DNA of 64,000 nucleotides, taken from assembly GCA_014871385.1 (NCBI GenBank), contig CM026433.1, positions 13,528,023 to 13,592,022 of the forward strand. Reading direction: 5' to 3'. Made by a program: the position numbers and the translations under genes. A model generated the notes under the pieces. It saw nothing but the letters and a program-made list of their open reading frames with translations, did not search any database and was not told the origin of the DNA. This DNA is from Ceratodon purpureus (taxonomy: Eukaryota > Streptophyta > Bryopsida > Pseudoditrichales > Ditrichaceae). Positions 33,518 to 42,341 of the stretch are shown here, one piece after another (the stretch's first letter is position 1; the number at the start of each line of letters is the position of its first letter).

Positions 33518-36500
33518 ATGCCTCCCAGAAAATTGCCTCTCGAACGAATCAATGAAGCAGAAGATGCTTTGCAACAGGACGACCCTGACCCCACGAAAGA
33601 ATTGCTACAATTCTTAAAAGACCAAATGACAGCCTTGGCTGCCAGGAATGAAGCCACGAATGCCAAACTCGAAATGTTGAGTATGCAATATCAAAATCTC
33701 CATGGCTCAACCACAAATGCGGCAAATCACGCCACACCTACAGATTTGGAAGCACCCTTGGAGCCCTTGCGGTCCACTACTCTACCCAGAGAAAACCGCA
33801 CAGCGGCCACAACGCAGAGTGGGGGAGACCACGACCGAGTCACCAAGTTCCCCAAAATACCATACCCAGTGTTTGACGAGACCGGAGATCCCGACTGGCA
33901 CATACGGAGATTTAAAGTAATTGCTCGCACGAATGGTATACTGAGCTCCGTAGACCTGCAGAATATCTTCGGCACCACGCTCCAAGGAAACCACATTAAT
34001 TGGTATATAGACTTTGAGACAGATCACCCCCACGCCACCTGGGAAGACATGGAGCGGAGCTTCCTCCATAAATTCCGAAAATTAAAAACCAGCGCCGAGA
34101 TACTCCGCGCTTTAGGTAGTATCACTCAGGACAGAAATGAGCCTGTAGACAAGTTCTACGACCGCTTTAAACAATTATCAGACAAACTCAGCCAACGGCC
34201 CGAAGAAGACTACTTATGCGAATGGTTTAAAAAGGGACTATTGCCTTGGATACAGCAGGGAATAGTTATCCGTGGCGTTAAGACGTTGAGTGAAATACTT
34301 AACGCAGCAAATGACATTAGCCGAGAGCTTGGTGCTCTCAGTCGAACTCAGGCGCCGTTGCTGCCCCTACCGGTTTCGCGAACTGAGACCCGCCCCGCTC
34401 CTACGGTCTGCAGCACTTGCGGCAAGGTCCATAGTGGGCGCTGCTGGTTTGCGACAGGGATACCTAGGACGGACGATGCCCGGCGACCAAGGCCAACCAC
34501 TGCAGCCATGTATACCGAGGAAATTAATGTGGATGCCTTCCAACCTGGACGCAATGATACTTGTTGGGAGTGTGGGTCTCCTAACCATCGGAGGGGACAA
34601 TGCCCACAACTTCGACAACGCTGGGCTCAGCATTCCAGTAACCCAGAGCAACCTCGAGCCACGGCACCAACCATGGAACAACACAAAAACCCCATGCCCA
34701 ATCGTAGAGGAGGGGTGACTCTGACGGAAGTCCACGGCACCGAGACCAACGTCGCCACTATCAGTGCCGCCGCAGTCACCACCCGAGCCAAGGCTACCTT
34801 GGATGACCATGTCGTCGAACATCGGAAACCGTTTCCTACAGACCACTGGGACCGATTACACAACATTCGAAAGGACCTGCAAAGGGGCTTGGAAATGACC
34901 ACGATAAAACCTGACATACAACATATTTTGGAAGATACAAATGTAACCATTACTTTGTCCAAATTATTACAACTAAGCCCAGAACTCCAAAAGTATTTGC
35001 AACAGGCCAATACACCAGAATCCACGAACGATCCAACTGTCATCGAAGTCAATGCTACCACTTTGGACCCGGACGCCGCGGTTATACACTTACAACTGGG
35101 ACACCATGAGCTCACAAATGTGTTGGTCGATGGAGGCTCCGGAGTGAATGTCATGAGCGACCACTTACGAAGACACCTCGGATTACCTCAGCCCAAAACC
35201 GCCAAATTTATATTACGCATGGCCAACGACGACCCAGTTACACCCCTTGGTATTCTGGCCACTGTCGCCATTACCACCCATGGAGTGTCTACCCCTGCTA
35301 CCTTCGTTATCATCGACATGCCAAATAGCAGCAACTTTCCAGTCATCCTAGGACGACCTTGGCTCCGAGATATGAATGCTATTCATGATTGGTCTCGAAA
35401 CCAAATCCGCATACACCGCCAAGGCAAGACTGTAATCATACCGGTGGATAGCTGTATCACCAGAGCCAAGGCTGCCCAGATTCGCCACAGAGCCGGGACA
35501 AACTGGGTAAAGGGCCTGTCACAAGACCAAGAAACCTTGGTTCTCCACGCCAATCCTGATCTAATACCCCTGGCGGAAATTCACTTGGCCAGCTTGGTCA
35601 CAGCACCAGAAAAACTTGACCTGCCACCCCGGTTCTCCAAAGAAACACCAGGGACTGTTACCATCAACTCCACGCCAGCATTCCGCGCCCTGGAGAAAGA
35701 AGTCGTCACGGGCTGGACCCATGGTGCCAAAGAAACTGTAGAATTAGTAAACCTTGGCACCAAGGATAACCCTAAGTTCATAAAAATCAATGCCGATGCT
35801 CCAATTGATATCAAGACAGAAGCTATAGCATTGTTTCATGAATACCAAGATATATTTGCTTGGAACCATGAAGACCTCAAAGGCATACCCAAGACATTAG
35901 CTGAGCATACTATCGACTTGGTGCCCAATGCCACCCCTGTCCAGCAGCGGCGTTACCGTATGAATCCAAATTATGCTTCTCGAGTCAAAGAGGAATTGGA
36001 CAAGTTACTCAAAGCAAAATTTATTTCCCCCGTCGATGCGGCACCATGGCTGTCTCCCATGGTTATCATTCCTAAAAAAAACGGCGCACTGCGCATTTGC
36101 GTGGATTTTAGGAAACTCAATGCGGCCACCAAGAAGGATCACTATCCCTTACCATATATGGAAGAAATCATAGACGAGGTTGCCGGTCACGAAATGTACT
36201 CCTTCCTTGACTGTTTCTCAGGGTATTACCAAGTCGCCATGGCCGAACAAGACAAAAACAAGACGGCCTTTTCTACGGAGTGGGGACCATACCAATTCGA
36301 ACGAATGCCGTTTGGAGCCAAAAATGCTCCCATGACTTTCCAAAGAGTTATGGAACTCATATTCCGTCCGTACCTAAAACGGTTCTTTAGAATCTATTTG
36401 GATGATGGTACCGTTTATGGACAAATGAAAAACCATGTCGCCCATCTTCGGCAAATCTTCGATGCATGCAGAGCTAACGGTGTCAGCTTGAATGCCGACA

Positions 36501-39500
36501 AATGCATGTTTTTATTTTTTGCCGGGGTAATCCTTGGTTACATTGTCTGCAAATATGGCAAATTGCCTGACCCTTCCAAGATCAAGGACATCTTGGACAT
36601 GACACCACCCAAGGACCAAAAGGGTGTGCAACGCCTCCTAGGACTTTCACAGTTCAATAGGATATATATCGAAAAATTGGCGCACATCACTGCCCCAATC
36701 ACTGCACTCAACCATGCCAAGTACTCCTACCCAAAAGATTGGACACCAGCGGCACAGGAAGCCTTGGAAAAAATCAAACTGGCGTATTCTAATGCCCCGA
36801 TCCTCATTGCCCCAGACTGGACCAAGCCTTTCCACGTCCACACCGACGCATCTAACCTCGCCGTGGGAGTAATGTTAGCTCAAAATCTAAACGGTAAGCA
36901 CGATCAACCTGTAGCTTATGCCAGTAGACTACTCAACCAAGCCGAACGCAATTATTCCACGACCGAGAGGGAAGCTCTGGCTATGATATATGCAGTGAAA
37001 AAATTTCGACACTACCTATTGGGCAATAAGTTCAAGTTCATGGTCGATCATCATAGTTTATCATACTTAGTAAATCAACCATTAGTTACAGGCAGAGTAG
37101 CCCGATGGATAATGATACTATTGGAATATGATTTTGAAGTAGTATACATACCTGGCAAACGCCACATTGTCGCAGATTACTTGTCCAGGGATACCACTAC
37201 CACCGAGGAGGGTATCGATGACTCCTTTAACGAGCTGTACATCCAAGCTGCCGCACTAACCATCCAAGATCACAATGATTGGACCAGTGAAATAGTGCGC
37301 TACTTGACCACTGGGGTCACACCTCCACACCTCACAGGAACTCGGAAGATCAGTTTTGTAAGGACAACCTTGCCCTATACAGTGGTCCACGGACAGCTCT
37401 ATCGCCGCGGCCCAGACCATGAGGTCCGGCTATGTGTACCGACCACCCAGCAAAAGCAGATCATCACTCATCTCCACGATGGACCCGCCGGTGGTCACCA
37501 AGGCCCTGATACTACCATCAAGAAAATAATGATGGCAAAGTACTGGTGGCCCACACTCCACCGCGACGTCCACGCCTACGTCAAAAGTTGCCATGCATGC
37601 CAGGTATCGACCACGAATTTTCGATATCAAGGGAAGGTTCCTCTAAAATCCATACCTCCTTTGGGACCATTCCAAAGATGGGGTTTAGATTTCATTGGCC
37701 CCATACGCCCTGCAACGCGCCAAGGTTACAAGTATATTTTGGTCGCCACTGACTACACAACCAAATGGGTTGAGGCTAAGCCTCTTCGCAATAACACCGC
37801 GGTGGTCACGGCATCCTTCCTGTATGATAACATTATCACCCGGTTTGGGTGTCCACTAGAGATCGTGTCTGACCAAGGCACACACTTCGTCAACGCCGTC
37901 ATCGAGGACCTCATGGAAAAACATGTAATCAAACACCGTACTAGTACAGTGTACTATCCTCAAGGAAACGGACAAGCGGAGTCCACCAACAAGACTATTC
38001 TAAACATGCTCCGGCGTTTCATCCACGCCAACCAAGCGGACTGGGACGACTGCCTTCCGGCTGCACTCTGGGCGTATCGTGTTGCGACCAAAACAGCCAC
38101 CAATCTCAGCCCATTTGAGATGGTCTATGGGACACAGCCACTGTTACCCACGGAGTACATCGCCCCGACGTTCCAATCCACGAACCCTCGCGAATACTCT
38201 CCACACAAAGTATTAGCTGCACGTATCCAAGACATACATCACTTGGAAGAAATCCGTGCCCTGGCAATCAAAAACATCACCGATGGCCAAGCACTTAGAG
38301 CAAAATATTTTCAAGCCTCGCAACCAGCCCGCCTGTTCCACAAAGGCGACCAAGTTTTGTGGTGCCCGAGGGACCCAAAAATCCGCAAAACTAAGTTCGA
38401 ATCCATCTGGTATGGGCCATACCGTGTTCAATTAGTATTGCCCAACAACACCGTGCTACTGGTTAACAACGAATATTACGACACTCATGCCACTATAGTT
38501 AATTCAAATAAACTCAAACAATATCATACCACGGAGGACCAAGTTATCCCCAAACTCAGTTTAGGAGAAATTCATACTAACCTGGCCCTTGAAGCCCAGA
38601 CCTTGACGGACTCGATACCCGCCGATGATCCCATGCCCGCCATGGACGATACCCCTGCACCCGTCCCAACCTCATTACCAGATATCCATGTCAGTCATAT
38701 CCGTGTAGAGGTATGCCCCATGAAACTCTCGAACCAGGGTATCTACCCCGGGTATGAACCATGTCTTGGGACATCGCCACTACCCCATCCCATCAACTGT
38801 CAAAACGGTTTTGGCAAGTCAAATCATCCAAGTTGTCGCGAACGCCATGATCACCTAGTACCACCGACTGTCCAGCAGTCTCAAGTGATTTTACAACACC
38901 ATCAACTCAGTCGCCATGGATGCCCAGCTCAACCTCTAACTTACTCCCACTACTCCCAAGCTGCTCAAGGAAATCATGGACAGCAAGCACATCACCGCGT
39001 CTTCCATCCCATCGCGCATCACCAGCTCCACAATCCTAGGTCCCAGCCGCCATGTTCCTCGGCCAGTCTACCCAAACCCGGCCCACTCGTCACATCCTCT
39101 TCTCACCCATCCTGTCACACCTTGCGGATCACTCGAGGCCAGCCGCCAGAGAGTTTCCTTCTCCTCCCTCCTCCCAGCTCCTACCCCTTGTGTGTGGAGC
39201 GCTCCATTGTGTTTCGCAACTTCTTTCGCTCCAGTTCTCTCAGTCTCCGCGTAGTCCATCTCTTGTTTCGTGAGCTCCAGCATTCTGCTAGTCTCGTCTT
39301 ACACACCATGGAGAGCAAAAAGGTTGATGGCCCCATCTACCTCCCTCGCATGGTGCGCGAATGGAAGCGGAAGACCGATGGCGCCTGGCTCACCAGGACC
39401 AACCTCATCAAATACTGGACCCGTATAGATGGCAATGTTGACGTTGCGCGCTGCCAGGCATTCTTGACGTCCATGGCGACCCGGAGCGAAGAGGAGCAGT

Positions 39501-41515
39501 TTCCAGCCGGCATGGTGGACGGGATACTGGTTCAGTACTCCCCGCGCTATCTCCACGCCTTTTTCGGCTGGGACGGAACGGGGGTTACAGAATGGAACTC
39601 GGAATGTGCCACACCAAGACCGAACATCGCCGAGGCAGTTGGGGACGTTCAACCTCAACCCGATGGAAGGTATGACGTATACGCTTTGGGCAGTGCTTTG
39701 CAGGAGCCGTGGTTCGCTAGAATGAGGGGGATTCTTAGTCAAGTCTATTTTAAAAATGATTGTAATCGAATCCATCCTGATCACCTGAGCGTACTTCTCC
39801 TCGCGGACCGAGGCGAGAAAATCAACTGGGGGTTGATTGTAGACGACAGTTTTCGAGTACAGCTCCGTGGCCACCGACGACGCCCGGATTATCAGAGTCC
39901 TATCGGCCCCTTCCTGACCCAATACATCACGAAGTTCCTAGCCTATCATCGCACCCACCATCAGCCCCCATTGATGGGCACTCTGCTGGACGTTCAGCGC
40001 GAGATGGCGGCCATGGCAGCCAGGGATGCCGCGGCTCCAGGTCCCAGTAAGCGGCCGCGACCCTCAGACCCTGCGCCACAAGAAGGAGGGGAGATTAGAA
40101 CCACATACGGCCCGCACGCCAAGGAATTCCAAGACCAGAGCCTGGAGATGGCCAACTGTGTTAAACGCATGCTCCAAACAATTCACACCATGGAGCAGGA
40201 GACGATCGCAGCAGCAGCGTCTCAGGGAGGATTTGAGGACCGTGTCAAGAGGAAGACAGCAAAAGCAATCCAGGCCGCGCAACTCCAAGCCAAACAGACG
40301 TTGGGAGAGATCCGAGAAGAATTTCGCATACAGCTTGGGGAGGCGAATCAAACTGTCGCCAATTTCAGGAATCAAGTCGCCAATCTGGAGTTGGAGCTAA
40401 CCACTGCTCGTGAACAAGTGGATGCCGTGGACAAGGCCAAGACTCTGGCTGAGGAGCGCGCACAGCGGCTAGAACAGCAGAATGCCGAGGCATTAGCACG
40501 TTGCAAGACCTTGAACGAGGCATTGGCACACAGCACCAGACCAACAGCCATGGAGCCAGGAGCTGCAGAAGAAATCGCCAAGCTTCAACAGGTTCGTACC
40601 GAGACCGAAAACGCCAAGGCAAATTTCGAGATCAACAAGATTAACTGGGTTCAGAATGCTGCAACACTCATAGCCACACATGCATATCGTATGCTGTGGG
40701 AAAACCCGGCGTCCTCGGCAGTCCCCCCGCAGCAATTCCTAGACACCTGCATTGATGCGGCTATGGTAGACTTGGACCTCGAACAGTCGGAGAATGCGTG
40801 GGATTTTGATATGATGGCCATCGAAGCCATAGGCCAAGAAACCGACGACATAGAGGAAAACAGGGACGTACCAGCAGCAGACCCCCTCGCACACCCAGCC
40901 CAAGTCATCCAGATCCAAGTACCTACCTTGTCATTGGAGCCCAACGAGCAGCCGGATCGGGTACACATCCCAGATGTCCCTACCGACACGGACGATACAC
41001 CCCATACCTCGCCTCGGCTGCTGGAAGCTGCACCAATTTCACCAAGAGCTCCTGCACCAGCCAGCCATGCCGGACCAAGTCAGCCAAATTCAGGGGTACG
41101 CACCCAACTCAAATCATTCCGAGAACATAAACTTGCTTTACAATCATTGGAAGCCGAATATGAGATGGAAGGAGATGGTAGTGAAGATAGTGATGCAGAG
41201 GAAGAGTCTGAGATAGCAATTACAGAGGTCAAGAAGTATTTTGCTGCTCACCCAGACTTGGTAAATCGCTACGCTAACCCTGAGGCAGATAACGTACAAT
41301 GTCCTGCCTGCAACAAATTGTTGGGCAAGACTGTATTTGATATATACCAACATGCCCGAACTTACAGGTCCAAGCATAATCTGCTACACCGTGGAGTCGC
41401 TGCAGCCATAGCGGCCATCTATGGTGACCAAGATCCTCCTCGGCGCCACACTCAGGTCCCGCGTGAGGAAACTCGCCCCGACAGACGACCTGCAGGCCGC
41501 AGAACCCGCCGCTAA
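33518..41515 (+). CDS. Gag-Pol polyprotein with a coiled-coil and zf-XS-like C-terminal extension (2,665 aa)
   Basis: In order: retrotransposon gag region (residues ~120-260); a CX2CX3HX3C knuckle (CSTCGKVHSGRC) and a canonical CCHC knuckle at 349-362 (CWECGSPNHRRGQC); aspartic protease with D538 in VDGGSG; reverse transcriptase ~780-1010 with YLDD at 960-963; RNase H with HTDAS and TEREALA; integrase HHCC from H1320; catalytic D1391, D1452, E1488 (D60D35E). The GPF/Y-like linker is near 1,640 (WYGPYRV). Residues ~1,700-1,930 are a Pro/Ser/His-rich linker that looks non-coding in composition. A methionine at 1,931 (39,308) opens a 735-residue extension: a globular part (REWKRKTDGAWL), a coiled coil at ~2,240-2,350, an acidic part, and a zinc finger from C2595 (CPACNKLLGK, YQHAR) followed by a helix rich in Ala. 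The extension could be made as a fusion or as a separate protein from 39,308. No stop or frameshift is seen in 8 kb. Confidence 0.93.
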   Translation: MPPRKLPLERINEAEDALQQDDPDPTKELLQFLKDQMTALAARNEATNAKLEMLSMQYQNLHGSTTNAANHATPTDLEAPLEPLRSTTLPRENRTAATTQSGGDHDRVTKFPKIPYPVFDETGDPDWHIRRFKVIARTNGILSSVDLQNIFGTTLQGNHINWYIDFETDHPHATWEDMERSFLHKFRKLKTSAEILRALGSITQDRNEPVDKFYDRFKQLSDKLSQRPEEDYLCEWFKKGLLPWIQQGIVIRGVKTLSEILNAANDISRELGALSRTQAPLLPLPVSRTETRPAPTVCSTCGKVHSGRCWFATGIPRTDDARRPRPTTAAMYTEEINVDAFQPGRNDTCWECGSPNHRRGQCPQLRQRWAQHSSNPEQPRATAPTMEQHKNPMPNRRGGVTLTEVHGTETNVATISAAAVTTRAKATLDDHVVEHRKPFPTDHWDRLHNIRKDLQRGLEMTTIKPDIQHILEDTNVTITLSKLLQLSPELQKYLQQANTPESTNDPTVIEVNATTLDPDAAVIHLQLGHHELTNVLVDGGSGVNVMSDHLRRHLGLPQPKTAKFILRMANDDPVTPLGILATVAITTHGVSTPATFVIIDMPNSSNFPVILGRPWLRDMNAIHDWSRNQIRIHRQGKTVIIPVDSCITRAKAAQIRHRAGTNWVKGLSQDQETLVLHANPDLIPLAEIHLASLVTAPEKLDLPPRFSKETPGTVTINSTPAFRALEKEVVTGWTHGAKETVELVNLGTKDNPKFIKINADAPIDIKTEAIALFHEYQDIFAWNHEDLKGIPKTLAEHTIDLVPNATPVQQRRYRMNPNYASRVKEELDKLLKAKFISPVDAAPWLSPMVIIPKKNGALRICVDFRKLNAATKKDHYPLPYMEEIIDEVAGHEMYSFLDCFSGYYQVAMAEQDKNKTAFSTEWGPYQFERMPFGAKNAPMTFQRVMELIFRPYLKRFFRIYLDDGTVYGQMKNHVAHLRQIFDACRANGVSLNADKCMFLFFAGVILGYIVCKYGKLPDPSKIKDILDMTPPKDQKGVQRLLGLSQFNRIYIEKLAHITAPITALNHAKYSYPKDWTPAAQEALEKIKLAYSNAPILIAPDWTKPFHVHTDASNLAVGVMLAQNLNGKHDQPVAYASRLLNQAERNYSTTEREALAMIYAVKKFRHYLLGNKFKFMVDHHSLSYLVNQPLVTGRVARWIMILLEYDFEVVYIPGKRHIVADYLSRDTTTTEEGIDDSFNELYIQAAALTIQDHNDWTSEIVRYLTTGVTPPHLTGTRKISFVRTTLPYTVVHGQLYRRGPDHEVRLCVPTTQQKQIITHLHDGPAGGHQGPDTTIKKIMMAKYWWPTLHRDVHAYVKSCHACQVSTTNFRYQGKVPLKSIPPLGPFQRWGLDFIGPIRPATRQGYKYILVATDYTTKWVEAKPLRNNTAVVTASFLYDNIITRFGCPLEIVSDQGTHFVNAVIEDLMEKHVIKHRTSTVYYPQGNGQAESTNKTILNMLRRFIHANQADWDDCLPAALWAYRVATKTATNLSPFEMVYGTQPLLPTEYIAPTFQSTNPREYSPHKVLAARIQDIHHLEEIRALAIKNITDGQALRAKYFQASQPARLFHKGDQVLWCPRDPKIRKTKFESIWYGPYRVQLVLPNNTVLLVNNEYYDTHATIVNSNKLKQYHTTEDQVIPKLSLGEIHTNLALEAQTLTDSIPADDPMPAMDDTPAPVPTSLPDIHVSHIRVEVCPMKLSNQGIYPGYEPCLGTSPLPHPINCQNGFGKSNHPSCRERHDHLVPPTVQQSQVILQHHQLSRHGCPAQPLTYSHYSQAAQGNHGQQAHHRVFHPIAHHQLHNPRSQPPCSSASLPKPGPLVTSSSHPSCHTLRITRGQPPESFLLLPPPSSYPLCVERSIVFRNFFRSSSLSLRVVHLLFRELQHSASLVLHTMESKKVDGPIYLPRMVREWKRKTDGAWLTRTNLIKYWTRIDGNVDVARCQAFLTSMATRSEEEQFPAGMVDGILVQYSPRYLHAFFGWDGTGVTEWNSECATPRPNIAEAVGDVQPQPDGRYDVYALGSALQEPWFARMRGILSQVYFKNDCNRIHPDHLSVLLLADRGEKINWGLIVDDSFRVQLRGHRRRPDYQSPIGPFLTQYITKFLAYHRTHHQPPLMGTLLDVQREMAAMAARDAAAPGPSKRPRPSDPAPQEGGEIRTTYGPHAKEFQDQSLEMANCVKRMLQTIHTMEQETIAAAASQGGFEDRVKRKTAKAIQAAQLQAKQTLGEIREEFRIQLGEANQTVANFRNQVANLELELTTAREQVDAVDKAKTLAEERAQRLEQQNAEALARCKTLNEALAHSTRPTAMEPGAAEEIAKLQQVRTETENAKANFEINKINWVQNAATLIATHAYRMLWENPASSAVPPQQFLDTCIDAAMVDLDLEQSENAWDFDMMAIEAIGQETDDIEENRDVPAADPLAHPAQVIQIQVPTLSLEPNEQPDRVHIPDVPTDTDDTPHTSPRLLEAAPISPRAPAPASHAGPSQPNSGVRTQLKSFREHKLALQSLEAEYEMEGDGSEDSDAEEESEIAITEVKKYFAAHPDLVNRYANPEADNVQCPACNKLLGKTVFDIYQHARTYRSKHNLLHRGVAAAIAAIYGDQDPPRRHTQVPREETRPDRRPAGRRTRR

Positions 41516-41559
41516 ATGGCAAACCAGGGACGGTTTGCACTCTGCAAAAACCGGCAAAA

Positions 41560-42336
41560 TGTTACCTGCCCAGACACCATGGCGAACAAGGAGCCGGGGA
41601 ACAGTAAATCCAAGACACGACAGGGAGTTAGGAGCAGTTACAAGGAGCCAAGGAGCAGAGCACCGTACCAAGTCGACAGAGGAAAACGGTGACACTAGTT
41701 GTGGCCACCGGAATTAGCGGATTAGCATAAAGTATAAAGCACAGTGTAGAAATCGTAGTGGGGACTTCTGGTTATGTTGTAGTTGCGGTGATTAGCTTTG
41801 TACGAGCCAGACTCACAGCCGAGACCTTAAGTCATTTTCCCTCTCCTACTTGACTAGACTCACAGTGCTTAAATCTTGTATTCAGACTCTATGTCTCCCT
41901 CTTTTACTGAATACAAAGCAGTGTGCTAAAAGCTTTGGTTATGTACTCTGTCTGTTTGCTTACTATGAGTTTCATGAATGTCATTGTTTAGCACACCATA
42001 GGATTGCTTGGAAGGACGCTTGCTTGCTCTGTTTTAATTGCCAAGGACTCCACGGCCTACCCGCCCTACTGCTGTGCTCGGACCTCGTAGTCCAGCCTCG
42101 GTAGTTGGTTGTCCAGGTCCTGAGACCCCAACCGCCATGGCTCCCTGAACGGTCTTATTCTTTTATATTTTTCCCCAAGCTAGTTCAGTCCCCCTTTAGT
42201 AAAATGTTCACTTAGTCGCCAGGTACTTTGATTCCTCGGCTGCCTTAGTCTCACCTAACCATCTAGAAAAACTACCTCCCTGCCCCTTTGGTTTACCCCT
42301 AGGTCTCAGAACTCCATCACAGAATCCCAGCCAACA
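41560..42336 (+). repeat. 3' LTR
   Basis: 777 bp. The sequence just before it (GCAAAAACCGGCAAAA) is a poor polypurine tract, unlike the clean one in the chromovirus at 9.6 kb. Confidence 0.97.
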
Positions 42337-42341
42337 GCTTG
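42337..42341. repeat. Target-site duplication GCTTG, right copy
   Basis: Identical to 32,653-32,657. A 5-bp duplication is standard for Ty3/gypsy integrases. Confidence 0.9.

Larger units (their letters stand above)
32658..42336 (+). mobile_element. Complete Ty3/gypsy LTR retrotransposon, 9,679 bp, very young
   Basis: LTRs of 777 bp each (32,658-33,434 and 41,560-42,336) start TGTTACC and end CCAACA. By eye they differ only at 33,207 (C) versus 42,109 (T). The element is flanked by GCTTG on both sides (32,653-32,657 and 42,337-42,341). It has a primer-binding site, one 2,665-codon ORF and no visible inactivating change. It is inserted in exon 3 of the transposase-like gene in the same orientation. 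There is no chromodomain, so it is not a chromovirus. The protease signature and extra 3' coding region recall the Tat/Athila side of the family, but I see no second RNase H, so the lineage is left open. Confidence 0.95.

Noticed and set aside
36840..37700. A second (archaeal-type) RNase H that would place the young element in the Tat lineage
   Set aside because: Between the RT-linked RNase H and the integrase zinc finger I see only a short spacer, no second DEDD-type domain.
38400..39300. A chromodomain after the young element's integrase
   Set aside because: The region after WYGPYRV has no chromodomain aromatic cage pattern, unlike the clear one at 9.4 kb in the other element.
41521..41559. 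Canonical polypurine tract before the young element's 3' LTR
   Set aside because: The sequence is A-rich but broken by pyrimidines (CCGGC), so it is not claimed as a PPT.
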